A stretch of DNA of 64,000 nucleotides, taken from Balanoglossus misakiensis. Taxonomy: Eukaryota > Hemichordata. Made by a program: the position numbers and the translations under genes. Below, in pieces: positions 36,674 through 49,300 of this stretch (position 1 is its first letter; every line of letters starts with the position of its first letter). The notes under the pieces were generated by a model, which was given only the letters and a program-made list of their open reading frames with translations, did not search any database and was not told the DNA's origin. The stretch spans positions 16,430,001-16,494,000 of the forward strand of contig CM082577.2 in NCBI GenBank assembly GCA_040954595.2. Reading direction: 5' to 3'.

Positions 36674-37595
36674 CATACATACATACATACATACATACAT
36701 ACATACATACATACATACATACATACAATTGCACGTACCTGTATGAAGTCCGTTTTAGTCATTTTAATGGACATTAATTGGACGGATAAATGTTCCATTG
36801 TGAGTTCTATTTGACTAAATCGTGAGGAATTTGACCTTGAAAATATGCATCTGAACATTTGGTTTCACATTTTAGACGGGTGCATTTGTTCAAACTGCCT
36901 TGATGTCACGGGATCCAGAGTTATTTGAACAGGCTGACAAGTTTATGCCTGAGAGGTGGCTGAGATCAGAGCGCCCTATGCCTCGAATCAACCAATTTGC
37001 AGCCCAGCCCTTCTCAACAGGACCACGGAATTGCATTGGTAGAAGACTGGCCGAACTTGAAATGCAATTATGCTTAGCAAAGGTGAGAAAATCGGTTACA
37101 CTCCAGACCAAATGCGTCACGCATCTTCGATATAGCAAATGAAACGTACAATAATTCATATACTTACAAATTCACGGTCAACTGCCATGTTATAGCAGCA
37201 CTGTATATTTCCATTGTAATGGCGCGAAATGAATTTTGGTTCTATACTTACAATGTAGGCAATGTGTTTACCTAACATAATGTGAAGAAACAGAATATGT
37301 ATCCCTGATTTATGGAACAGAAAACAAAAATATTCGGTTTTAAATCTGTCCATTGTCCATTCCTTGTCTGGATGAAAATGCTTTTTTGGCCGACCTAAGG
37401 ATAAAACTTTAGTTATCAGACTAAGCAATATTTAACGCATATACATGTAGCTACAACTAGTGTTGTTTTTACCTCCTGTAGATTGTACAGAATTTTGAGC
37501 TGGAATCAAATAACGACGAGCCGCTCAAAATCATTGTGAAGCTACTTCAGATTGGTGACAAGCCGTTGAGGTTAAAGTTCACTGAGCGTGGCTGA
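32563..37595 (+). CDS. Mitochondrial-clan cytochrome P450 (CYP11/24/27-like)
   Basis: Eight exons join in phase: 32563-32966, 33534-33727, 34606-34809, 35339-35514, 35901-36067, 36357-36435, 36876-37082, 37482-37595. The product is 514 residues, normal for the family. The basic, Ser/Arg-rich N-terminus (MTHSPRLALAVRRWSRVAPF) suits mitochondrial import. YPRRVPVEPWLLYRKMGGY and EGEDWQRHRSVLN are typical of the mitochondrial clan, whose members hydroxylate sterols, steroids or vitamin D using adrenodoxin. The I helix reads FGASVDTTSTTM (usual AGxDTT, with Gly to Ser). The K-helix ExxR is ESMR. PERW follows, then the heme loop PFSTGPRNCIGRRLAELEM with the axial Cys and the first Gly of FGxG replaced by Ser. 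Substrate unknown. The exon 4 donor lies inside a microsatellite, and the exon 4 acceptor abuts a repeat end. Confidence 0.93.
34022..34195. mobile_element. MITE in P450 intron 2
   Basis: TACAGTCAAACCTGT (34022-34036) and ACAGGTTTGACGGTA (to about 34195) are imperfect terminal inverted repeats. Secondary inverted pieces lie inside (TCTATAG on both sides). About 174 bp, non-coding, of the mariner-like kind with TA at both borders. Confidence 0.7.
34886..35306 (-). mobile_element. Hairpin-ended repeat family, copy in P450 intron 3
   Basis: Inverted relative to the copies at 51443-51890 and 53371-53825. The hairpin end is at 34886-34987, ATTACGAAAATACC...GGTATTTTCGTAAT, with a shortened loop. 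The opposite end reads TTGTTCTCGGTGCCAGATAT. The body contains GTACGTACCGTTCCGTACG twice and GGCGCCTTGAAACTTAAG. No ORF. Confidence 0.8.
35515..35783. repeat. Compound microsatellite at the P450 exon 4 donor
   Basis: (GTAT)n 35515-35606, (GT)n to about 35642, (GTGC)n, GT, GTAT, then an inverted run of ACGT/ACGC units to about 35783. The second half is partly self-complementary to the first. Long Tyr/Val/Cys or Thr/His periodic open frames here are artefacts of the repeat. Confidence 0.95.
36585..36727. repeat. (CATT)n(CATA)n microsatellite in P450 intron 6
   Basis: Short CATT series (about 36593-36620), then about 25 ACAT units to 36727. It lies between exons 6 and 7; open frames across it are repeat artefacts. 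Confidence 0.95.
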
Positions 37596-37612
37596 ACTCG
37601 ACAGAATTTGAC

Positions 37613-37618
37613 AATAAA
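37613..37618 (+). promoter_or_regulatory. Polyadenylation signal of the P450
   Basis: AATAAA lies 18 bp after the P450 stop codon (37593-37595), an unusually short 3' UTR but a canonical hexamer. Confidence 0.7.
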
Positions 37619-37644
37619 GACATTGTGATAAAACGTGCCTCTAT

Positions 37645-40390
37645 TCTATATTGCTTTAAGAGGATCAGGAGGATAAGGCCACCTTTAATGATAATTGTGG
37701 ATGCAATATACGTGTACATATTCCAATAACCTAGCTACGATGTAATCGTTTTTGTATGTATTAGTCTCCTTGACATGTCCGTTTCAGCTGACACACAGTC
37801 ACGTTATCAGTCATTCTAACGTCACCCCTCATTACTTCACTCTTATTATTTCTAGATGTTGAGGGAGAGTGAGTGAGTGAGTGCGTGTGTGAGTGAGTGA
37901 GTTGGTGTTGATGTTGTTGTTTGTTTATTCCTCTTCAAAGAGACAAGAGTGACAACACAAATGAATAAACATAAATACATAGATAACCAACAAAATGACA
38001 ATAGACTCATTTTGCGTTCTTGTATTACATATTCGCTAAAATGGAACTTATTTGTAAGGTCAGTCAATCACTGACAAAGTATTTAATTTTGCCGTGTAAA
38101 GCGTAGGCATCCAGACACGCTTGTATGAAGCTAAGGGTCAATTCTTGAAATGTTTCTTAATCGTACAGTTGTTGGAAATGATGCTGGTTATTGGAGAAAA
38201 GAAGAACCACTCCCTTCGCTCTTAATTTGAATTTGAATACTTTATTTTGCATGTCAATACTTTATTTGAATATTTGAAAGATAATAGTTTGTTGTCTCAC
38301 TGTAGTTAAAGTTTTGGCCCAAGAATTGTAAATAGTTTTTGTCTGAATGGGTCTATTGGTTCGTTTTCGTATTAGTTCGTATTATTCGTATTCGTCGTCG
38401 TATCCGTGGCCGAATAAACCGTCGATTAGAGAAGACCACGTCAACCTTGTACTTCTTCGCAACAGTTATCTTGAAGAACATGCCTGATAAATTATGTGTC
38501 ATCTAAACTAAATAAGGTAACAGCAAAGTTTACAGTGATTTTATCAAATACTTTTGCCCCGAAAGTATCTCTTTGTTCGAAGGTATTGCTACAACAAGTT
38601 AACAAATGCGTCAGGAAAGATTCAACAACATATTGACATTTTGTACACTCAATTTATTCTGATAAACGATGCCACGATTAGCACAGGGGCGTCTGACTGG
38701 TTCTTACAGGTGACAATAGGGAACGCAGGCTGCAGACCTTTTGATTTTATACTGTTAAAGATGTTTTCATTATTTTAGATGTCTTTTCAAATATGTATCA
38801 TTGAACGTTACTGAATGCGTTTTGTCGCAATATGGCAAATAGTTATGCTTATACATTGTTCTTTATTCACATAGGTTGAAGAATAATCTTACATTGAGTC
38901 TAGCGATGAGTACAACTTTAGAAAGAATAGGGGACTGTTACAAGATACGCAATACGTATGTTTGCATAATGTCTATAAAATAGCTATTTCTAAATGGGGT
39001 TGGTTAGTACAAAGCTTTTTAAAAAGTTTGCATACTATACACAGTGGCAGACGATCGATTTTTGGAATGGGGGAATAAACTATGCCGTATTTTGGTATAT
39101 TTTGCAGATACTTTCTTACCGTATGTACTGTGTTGAACTCATAAGCATGTTTGTTCACCAACATTTCCCACAGGAGAAGTAAATCATCTGAAGAATGCAA
39201 ATGTGGAATGGAGATGACGTGGGAGGCTGTAGAATATTACAAAATGAATTTTTAGAATTACAAAGTTTGAGAATAAGAAATGTGACCATAAATAAATTAA
39301 AACCAATCTCTCAATATCTACCTCATAGCCCCTTACCGGTTGTTCAACCTCTCGGAATCCGCATAGTAGTATTAATATTGGCATGGACAATGTACTGAAG
39401 GGAAGTAATGATTGAATATATCTCACGTGTTTTCCGTTTTTGTGTCCAACAGACGTTCTATACGATCCCCACTGGTTATGATACGAACACTTTGACGATT
39501 AATACCACCTTTGTTTAATCTATCGATTTACCGGAAGCAACACGTTTAATATTCATTAATTCCATTTTATCTTGCGACGTTCATAAATTAATTAGAATTT
39601 CACGCATTTCTAAGCATGTGTATAATTAATACAAGATGGAAAACACCTTATACGAGATCATAGCGACATGCAACGCTCGAATCACGAAATTATGGGTCAG
39701 TCATGACACGCAAATCAGGGTCCATGTTGTTAAACATTTTGAATTCGCCGGCGAGAGCAACAAAACGCGATAATAAATAGTCGGAAAAGAAGAATTTGTA
39801 CAATAGACTGTTATTCGGAAATAAAGAGAACGCGAAAATTAATCGTCGCGGAAAAGTCGCCTCAGTTGACATCGCGAAAATTTCCAGTTTTACAGTATAT
39901 ATCGATGTCAAATAACAGACGCAACATTGCAACACGCACGTCACCTAACACGGCAATTTCAGCTAGCCAATGCCCCTACATTATGAAGAATGTGTGACAG
40001 TATGTTTAACATGGCAATACACAACTAACACTTGTCTAGCACTCTGTGTTGATATAATTTCGTGAGTTACTTACTGTTTTGTAACTTAGTTGCTGTAAAC
40101 TTTTCGCTTAGTCCTTCGGCAGGTGAAGTGTGTGCATGGACAAAGACTTTCTCCTTGTTATCTCGGGCTAAGTATTGGTGCTGTGGCAATTGACGCAACA
40201 ACGTTCCGGTTGGTTGGTGCAAACAACCCTAGGCGGTGGCTGCTAACGCATAAATGAAAGTACACGTCACAGCGTCTCCATTTAGCACCTGATCTCTCCT
40301 TTCAGTGGTTACAATTCTTTGCAAAACACACATAAATTGTCAAGATGTTCATTTATAAAATGATCGCAGATTAGCCGCAAACTCGCAACC
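37645..40390. repeat. Duplicated spacer upstream of the lectin-GPS gene
   Basis: Segments 37645-37900 and 38970-40390 match 54001-54240 and 54740-55296, upstream of the third lectin copy, including a (GAGT)n tract and GACGATCGATTTTTGG. About 37900-38960 is not in the other copy. It holds a piece (about 38660-38710) resembling the sequence just after the GPS exon and reading INDATISTGASDWFLQ. A partial TTCGCG-type MITE lies at 39800-39899. No complete gene is present. Confidence 0.7.
38657..38709 (+). pseudogene. Possible fragment of a PLAT-like exon related to the GPS tail
   Basis: AACGATGCCACGATTAGCAC and what follows (GGGGCGTCT) match the bases straddling the stop of the GPS exons at 31222 and 52085. 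The local frame reads INDATISTGASDWFLQ and ends at CAG before GTGAC. The pattern S-T-G-A-S-D-W-F-L recalls the F-x-R-G-S-x-D-x-F-L motif of PLAT domains, which follow the GPS in polycystin-1-like proteins. This is weak, motif-level evidence. Confidence 0.3.
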
Positions 40391-43300
40391 ATGGCTTGTC
40401 TGAGAAGCTGTAAAATATTACACGAATGTCGTGAAATACCTTTGAAGTTAACACTCGTCGCTACATTCGTGATGTTGTCTATGACATTACTGCAACAAGC
40501 AGGTAAGACGCTAATTTTGGGTTTTGCATCTTCAGGAGTTTCTGATTCGTATCAGCTTGTTATTGGTTAATGAATGATAGTCATATGAACCATGATTTGA
40601 TTATCCAGATTGCAACTACGTTTCCGGGCGGAAGAATCACTCTACAGCTTACACGTTTTGTGAGCGATTGGGTCTTCGCCTTGTTAAAGATGACAGCGAA
40701 AGAAAACACACAGCTATAGTGAACACTTTAACAGAACGAGGTGTTTCCTGGAATTTATTCTGGATAGATGGTCGTTTAATTGACAACGGAAGTGTAGTCA
40801 CAAGAGACGGGGAAATTTTGACCTACAAGCCATCGGTTGAAAAGAATGATGGGGAGTGCCTCTCATTGAAGTGAGTTGACGGTTTTGAAAATATATTAAA
40901 ATATGAAAAATAACGTTTTTTTGTCATAATATAGCTTAACATAAAGCAATCACATGAAATCATGTGCAGAGACATGCAATATTCATAATATATCAGTAAG
41001 GACAGAACCGATTTACATTTTCATGATATCCATGCAAATGTTACAATGGGCAGTTGCGCACCGATACCTCGCCCGATTTTAGGGGAAATTTCAATCTGCA
41101 ACATTGTCTCTTCGTTTACCTTGAAAACCAAACATTTTCTGCAAAATGTGGTACAACAATTTACCTCATTTGTCTATAAGACCAAGTTGACCTAACCTCA
41201 ATTGTCTCCGAGTCTTATTCAAATTTAAAGAGGAAATGTAGAAAACGTTCTTGTGTAGTTTGACAGACGTACGGGTTGACTGGCGTTAATCGGGTGAAAC
41301 CTTAATGTACTTACATTACATTTTAATTCACAGAGATGGACACTGGGTATATTTCCAGTGTTTGACAACCCTTCACGTTTTATGTGAAAATGCAAGTAGG
41401 TTATAGTTTAATGAAGATTTTTGCAACTTTGTTCATGGTGATCTTGGCGAATGATCTAATCTATTCTGTTATTTTTTTCCAAATTGATGGAAATGTTGTT
41501 CTTTTTCTTTTGCCCTTAACTCACGTAATGCAGTATCACGGGAGTAATGTCGTCGCCTTTTCTGTGTGTGTGAGTGTGTGTGTTTGTCTGTCTGTCTGTT
41601 AGCACGATATCTCAAAACGGCTGATCAGATTTTGATTTTGAGTTATGGTTTATTTTCGGAATACATGTACTTATATTATTATCGGTGTGGGTGTTTGTCG
41701 TCGTTTTCCTGGAATACGGACAACCAACAAACGGTTTATTAATTGCGCCAAATCAACATAGACTTTATTTTTCGTTTTCGAATTTAACGGGAAAGAAATG
41801 GTGTTGTTTTCTATTCTGCAGCATCTTTCGACTTAACTACAACGCTGAATGGTATGGTGGCTACATACCAGATATGTGAGAAGTTTGGGATGCGTCTTCT
41901 AACTGACACCACTGAATGGAAAATTGACCAGTACTGTGCGTCTCTTCTGTGCTATGAATTGAGTAGAAGTGCATGGATTGACGCTACCATTACGGCAGAT
42001 GGCACTGTGAAGACGGGCAACGGTTTGGTATTGGAACATACGCACTTTGCTGCCGACCAGCACCTCAACGCCGGATCGTGTATTAGAGTCGAGTGAGTCA
42101 ATGTCTGTTCACGTTATTTTCTACAATGCCATACAGTAGATATGGTTTGTCATTGCTTTCGTGACGTTAAAAGTTCTAGAGTTGGAACGTCAGAGATTAC
42201 ATTGGAGAAATGATGGCAATTGAATGATTTGAATATTTGTGTATTGTTACGTTTTCTTATCCCAAAGGTTACACCCTGTTGCTTAGAAATCACTACCTTT
42301 GCACTATTTCTTGTATTTTGTCAAGTTTTAGTAGTAGTTTTGGTAACTTACTTTATCTGCTATACCGTCTGATTGCAAAGCACAATTTGAGCATGATACT
42401 TAATAGCTAACGCTGATTGCAATATCATTCCAACATGGGCCTTTCATCATAATATACAGTGTATGACATTTATCGGAACCATGCCCATACCAAAATTGAG
42501 TTTTAATACTCAAACGATTGTGGAAAACATACATGCAGGGTATGCTGCACGGTTAGTGATTTTATTCAATAATGCAAACTTTGCAGGTCAGTCATAAGGC
42601 CATTCTATAGAGATCATTCTACACATCGTATAGTGATCATCATAGATACCGTATGATGATCATTGGAGACACTGTAGAGTAATCTTTGTAGACATTGTAA
42701 ACTTCAATAAGAGTTGAATAGCGAATCTTTATACAGGTGTCGCTCAGGTAAATGTGAATGGTTAACTGAAGATTGTAATAAACAACTGAATTTTGTTTGC
42801 GAGGATAATGGTAAGTATTTTAAGACATCAGCGATAAATCTCGTTCATAAATCTCCCCTTCCTGCATATTTGACCACCTGTGTAGTTCTGTGGAGTGTAT
42901 ACAATCAACATATACCATTATGCATGGAGCGTAGACAAATGCATACGCATGGTAAATACATTTATCCGCGTGGAAGGGTGTCACATTGGAAATGTCCAAA
43001 TGTATAATGGGTCATTAATTGTTGCTTTCGGTAAATGGATAATTGAAACAAAACTTGTATTATGCACATGTATAACATTTGATGGGCCCAATTAATTGAA
43101 ATTCGGCGTATTGTCTAGCAAATATACATTTCCCATGAATGCACATATGGTTTCCATGTATGTTAAACGCTTTGCCTATAATACCTTGTCTACACCAATG
43201 GGCAATACTAAAGTGCTTAAACCCCGGTGCGGGGTATAAAAGACCCCCCAAATCAGTGGCGAATCTTAATGCCGTTTGACTGACAACAGACAACACCAAC

Positions 43301-46300
43301 GATCTTGGCTCTTCGAAAATCGGCCCAAACAGGTCCAAGCATAAAGAATTACACCACACAACACAGTAGTTGGTTTTATAAACACACACAACATAAAGTT
43401 ATCGACGAAAAAGTACACGAGTTTTTGAAACAACGATGATTTTGGCAGAAATCTGGTTTAAGTGCTTTTCAGAAGCGTCCCTGGGAAACAATAACCACGC
43501 CATTCAAACAGCTGTCGATCGCGTAGAGGTGTAAAGTGTTCAATTATAGAGATCAATTACACAGTCATTATGCACGACGACCACTCCCAAATAAACAACT
43601 ATACAAACACACGTTTATCCGAACCCCGGTACTTTCCGCACCGGGGTTTAACCGAGCTGAAGGGGCACCAGAGTACATCTTGATATTGTCACATTTTATT
43701 ACTCTCAAACTTCGCATGTTCGAGAGTAAGTAAACACATAATGATTAATGCATGGATTTACTATCACATATGACTACCATAAGCAAAGAAATGATTAAAC
43801 ATGTTGCTCCAGGAAATGGATGAATTGAAACAAAGGTTGTTTACAAAGGGGTTTACGTCACAACCTGGGGAGATTTTGTTGAAATACATTTGTTTGATTT
43901 GATAGAAATTTGGCATATACTGGAAACATGTCTTCTGGATGAACGGTTATGTATACAGTATTATTTTAAGTCATGAGTGCTGCCTTCGCAATTTTAGAAA
44001 TATAGTTTATAATACTTTGCCACCTCTCATGTCATCTGCATTTTACATTTGCAATATCCAGACGATGACTTACTTCTGCTGCGGGAGAGATTGGTCAAGA
44101 TAAGTGACGATAAATTCAGAACAGCTGATGTGGTAAGAAAGGTTCCAATCATTTGAGATTGGTGTAATACACTGTATTGTATAAAGCCACAAGTTAGCGA
44201 AATAAACTTTAACCTACATTAAAGGTCTTTATGGGGTATGAATAGTTTGTGACAACTAAAGCTACATACTAAATAATTCCACATGAAGCTATAAAGCGAA
44301 ATAATATATAATTGTCTATATTATTTTGCCAGGGTATAAGTGTGATTGACAAGGTGGACATTTTAACCTCTGACCTTTCTAATAATACGATCATATGTGA
44401 AGGAAGAATTCTATTAGCGAAAGGTATTGTGAATAATCTGTAACATCCGTGTCCTTGTCGACACATCGTCCACATTACATACTTTCAAATGATGTAAATA
44501 CTACACAGAAAAATATGGGCCTTCAATTATTAAGCGTATCGAAAATGCGTCAACTACAGTTCGTTTGTTTCCACAAATCATGCAAATTATTGGTGACCGT
44601 CAAATATGTTACATGTGCTTTGAGGAAGAAATGTAGTATTGGACATGTCTAGCGGTTGAATGATGCACTGAAATAGAACAAGAATTGTGTGACTCCATTA
44701 TCTCTTCATCATTTTCTCTTCATCACTTTCTGAAATGGATACAACAAATGAAATACACTCAATATCCACCTCGCCTTGGTGAAATAGCCTAAACAGACAG
44801 ATGGAGTGAGAGTGGTTTAAATGGCAATGTTTACTTATTTCAGAAACACTGAATGTCATGCAAAAAGTGATAGACAGAAAGCAGTCCCTAATTGACGCCA
44901 ATCCGAACCAGAAGCTGAATCCCGGGCAGGCAATTCACCTGACAACGAAAACAACGAAAGTATTCCACCAATTATCAATGTTTGTACTGAACGAGACTAA
45001 TTGTCGAGATAGACCAATCGTCGCAAAAACTTCTTCTCTTGTGCTGTATCTGGAAAAGAACTTAGTGCAGGACTTGTGCAACGTCACCATAATGATTGGA
45101 GATGGAAGTGGATTCAGTATTCCACCAGCAGACATTATGTTTCCACAATTGTCGCAGCACACAGTCTTGAAAAGGATGGTACGTATACAAGTTCGATAAT
45201 AAGAAGTAAAATATAACTTTTTATACCAAACATTGCTCTATTGCTGTATAAGGATATATGTATAACTATTTGCCGCCAGTAAACATTAATGTGATGTCCA
45301 GGTCAGCTCACAAGTCATTATGAAATATAGGCTGATATTTGAATTGTGTCAATGCACCCGTTGTTATTTGTTACAATTTAGGACCATAAACATTTCTTAT
45401 GACGCTATTTCGTTTAATGTATAATTATGCTGCTGTCATAATGCGTTCTGGTGCTCGAGGAATAATTAAATTCCCTTTTTAACATTTAGATTTTCCGTTT
45501 TGGTGGGAACCCCCACGGATTGGCAAATAGGACACATGGCTTCACTACCGATATACTGTCCCTGGAATTCAGAGATGAAGATGGTAATGAGATTAAAGGT
45601 CTGTTTTCATTAAAGTCGTCAGTGGTATCCTAACATTCGCATGACACTCACAAAATACTTAAAACAACGTCAGTTTCTGAATCCTTTGACGTGTTTAAGG
45701 GTTATAGATTGGGCATAGAGCATCTCCTGTATCACCACAGTCATAAAGAAAAAATCAATTACTACGAAGAAATTTTACCAGTTAACGTCGCACCATTTAA
45801 ACTGGAAATGGTGATTTCCTTCTTTTAAACAACTTTATCTACAAACCCAGCGACATACTTGTACAAACATACTCGCTCACATTTTCATCTTGAAGGGCAG
45901 AACTCGAGTAATGACCAATTTGTGAATTTAGTTTTTACATCCGTTTAAATTATCCCGAACATTGTCACTTTCAGTGAAAAATGCATCAGAGGATCTCGGT
46001 GTATGGCTTGGTAATTATCAGACACCTACAAATGAAAGCATCGTCAGGGGATTATACGTGGAAAGGGAAGGAGTCACTCACTATGCATTGACAGTCACGG
46101 TAATCTTCACATATGAAGTTCACTGATCATTGCATTATTTTTCTGATCTAGTCTTTAACATAACCATTTGATCATCTATGGTAATGGAATGATAAATAAT
46201 TTGCGTCACTGTTACTTAGGTATCACTTCCGCCTGAAAATGTCGTAAATCTTTGTAAACCTTTCAACGGGGTAATACTCAAATATGTTTGACATGTCTTT

Positions 46301-49300
46301 CGCAGAAATGGATATGCAATTTGCGCCTACCAGCGTTCGGCTTTAATATCAATATCCCCGTCATTATTCACAGTGGACATGGTCATAAATTTTGATTTAT
46401 CAATAGTTGTTTAACCTTTAAGTTAAGACACTCTGAAAAGGGTATATAAGAAATTGGTGCGATTTCAAACACAGTATTATCTTTTACCTCACAATTTTCA
46501 TTATGTGAAGTTTATCTTGCACCAATTTCTCATTATTTACGTTGCAGGCGCTATCGGCCTACTCTGCATTTCAAATCATCGTGGAAGCATCAGTGCCTGT
46601 CTTCGAGACTACTACAGCATACGTGTCACTGGAAAGACTTGACGCCGTCGATGGCTACAGTGGTTTCCATTATGTAACTGAGTTGGTATTTGCAGGGTGT
46701 ACAGCATCCATATTTCTGCCAGAAGCAAAGATCACCAGGAATGGCTTGTATTACATAGTCTTTGACCTTACCATTGGTTAGTTGTTTTTGTTTTTTTGTT
46801 TGTTTTTTTTTTGGGGGGGGGTACTGTTTATGTTACTGTCAAATTCAAAAGTCAACGTGTATATATATTAAGTATAATGCCACGATATTGGGATTTCATT
46901 AAAGCACAAAGAGTTGCCACTTTTCGCATTTTTCCGTGTTTTTACCTCGCGTGATGATAGCGAGGTAATGTTATCGCCTCTTCTGATGTGAGTGTATCTG
47001 TCTGTCTGTTTGTTTGTCTGGTTGTCAATCCGATATTTCAAAATACGCTTATCTGAATAAGATCAAGCTTATTTTTTTCTCTTCAGCCCATGGGGTTGAC
47101 ATCAAGGTTCTCACTACTCAACACAGATGTAGCTACCTTGTTGAGAATAATTGGCAAAATGATGATTGTAAGGTATACACATTTTTCTTTTAATTTTGCA
47201 ATAATTGATATGCTCCTTGTATTTTCAAGCGATGAAACTGAAGACGAGTGACAATTAGCGTGATTTTAGGGGATACTATGGATAAATACACCACAAAAAC
47301 TTAAAATGCAGAAGGTACTGAGCGTTACGATTAATGCTAACACGTGGAAAATACTGTAAGCGTAATTAGCACTGAAGTGAGGACGCTTTTTATATATAAT
47401 CCCATGATATTTTTCTTTGTTTGACGTCATCGTACACGAGTGGTTTTCGCAGAGCCGTGCAACTTCGAGCCGCAGACGAGAAGTTGTACGACTCCGCGAA
47501 AACAACGAGTATACGATGACGTTAAACGAAGAAAAATATCATGGGATTATATATTTATCACATGAACAGTCTTCTTATTTTTCGTTAGAAGAGGTTGGAT
47601 AAAATATTCCAATATCTTGCTAAAATATTCGAGCGGCCTTGCAGTTTATTTAGCGGGATTACGTTCTTTCCCCTGCGCAACGATCTGTTGCCCCCACGAG
47701 ATATGCTAATTATGGAATCCCTTTCATTCATAAAGTGAAATCGACTTTCAAGTTTATACACTTTTGCGTATTGTCTACCAATCAGATCCGCGGAGTCAGT
47801 CACATGGGCCAGAATATTGATACATTATGCCTGTCAATGATCGTCTCGCGCTGTGTACATGTCAACACAACGTCCTAGCAAGTCATCGCGCCGAGTTTGC
47901 CCGAAAACTTATGCCGCAAGTCGCAGTTTGACAGAAAAAAAATGACGCGCTTCGTGTAGAACTTTATGAAAAAATAAACAGTTCCATTGCCATTTATCCT
48001 AAAACCGTTATTGTGACAGGATATTAAAATATTAGTCCAGGAACGATGTTCAAGGTTGCGTTTGCGTCGGCCTGGCTAGTCAACGCAGTTGTGTTTCCGC
48101 AGAAACTACAACCCTCGTAAAGAATCTCATCCTCGAACCCAACAAAAATGTTTTCGATTCTCAAACAAATGAACTGCGACGTTTTTCCACGTCTTATACA
48201 TTTCGTTGACCGGTGGACAGAATACAGAGTGTTAGTCGTCCCGCTCAGGTGGCTCGAAACCACTTTCGTAACTTCCGTAAGCCTAAAATCAAGTGTGCTG
48301 GCTCGCTCGGGACCAGGCTCGCTAGCTGCAAGCACACATTCACGATCGTAGCGTCGACGTTTCAAATTCTACCTTTCTCGTATTGATTTTACCAAGCGAT
48401 ATTCTTACGCAACCGTCATGGAACCGTCATTTTTATTTCAATCGTGTACAACTACGGGTACATCCACTTGTTATTCCGTTTTACAAGAAAGTTATAGCGA
48501 CGGGCGAATCAGCGAAAATAGTTCCGGTTGATGACGTAGAACAGGGGTAAATTCGGATTTTTTGTTCGACCTGTTCTACGTCACACAGGTGGCTATTCGG
48601 GCCAGTTCATGTGATAAACAATTTCATCTCATGAACTGGCCCGTATAGCCACCAGTGTGACGTAGAACAGGTCGAATAAAAAAATCGAATTTACCCCTGT
48701 TCTACGTCATCAGCCGGAACTATTTACAGGGATAAGTAGGTCGCGCGCTCTACCCCATTCATGTAAATGCAAATATTTCTACTTTACTTCCCTAAACAAT
48801 AATAAAGCGATACAGGCAAAGATGCATTTACGTTTAAGACTACGGCCTGAAAATTTGACGGATTTCAAGCGATCCCAAGTGAATTAAAGTTTCCAAAATA
48901 ACGAGCAGACGGTAACCGAAAAATAGCGAGAACATGACGACAGATTTTCTGACGAATTTGCCTTTCTCAGTGTTTTGCCAGTCTGGAGTACGGATAGTCT
49001 CATCGCTGCTCGAAAATCACGGTGAATATGGCCGGAGTACAGTCAGAAGAGTTCGACGACGATATTCTAGAGCTTTTCCGTCTCGCGGCGGAATTGGGAG
49101 CCATCGGAGCGGAAGATTTCTCTGATATAGATGAAAATTCGCGGCCCCTTTCTTCCAACGCTTGACAAGTACATCCTCCACCGACACCTGCACAATCGCG
49201 CTACGTCGAATTCTCCGCGAGCGACAATGCAGGAGTTGATCACCCAACAGAAGAAGAAAAATATCGTGCAGTCCACAAATTGTGGTGTAAACCAGCTAAC

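Noticed and set aside
48024-48365. 113-codon minus-strand frame inside the recombinase element
   Set aside because: Overlapped by a plus-strand frame; no family resemblance or start context.
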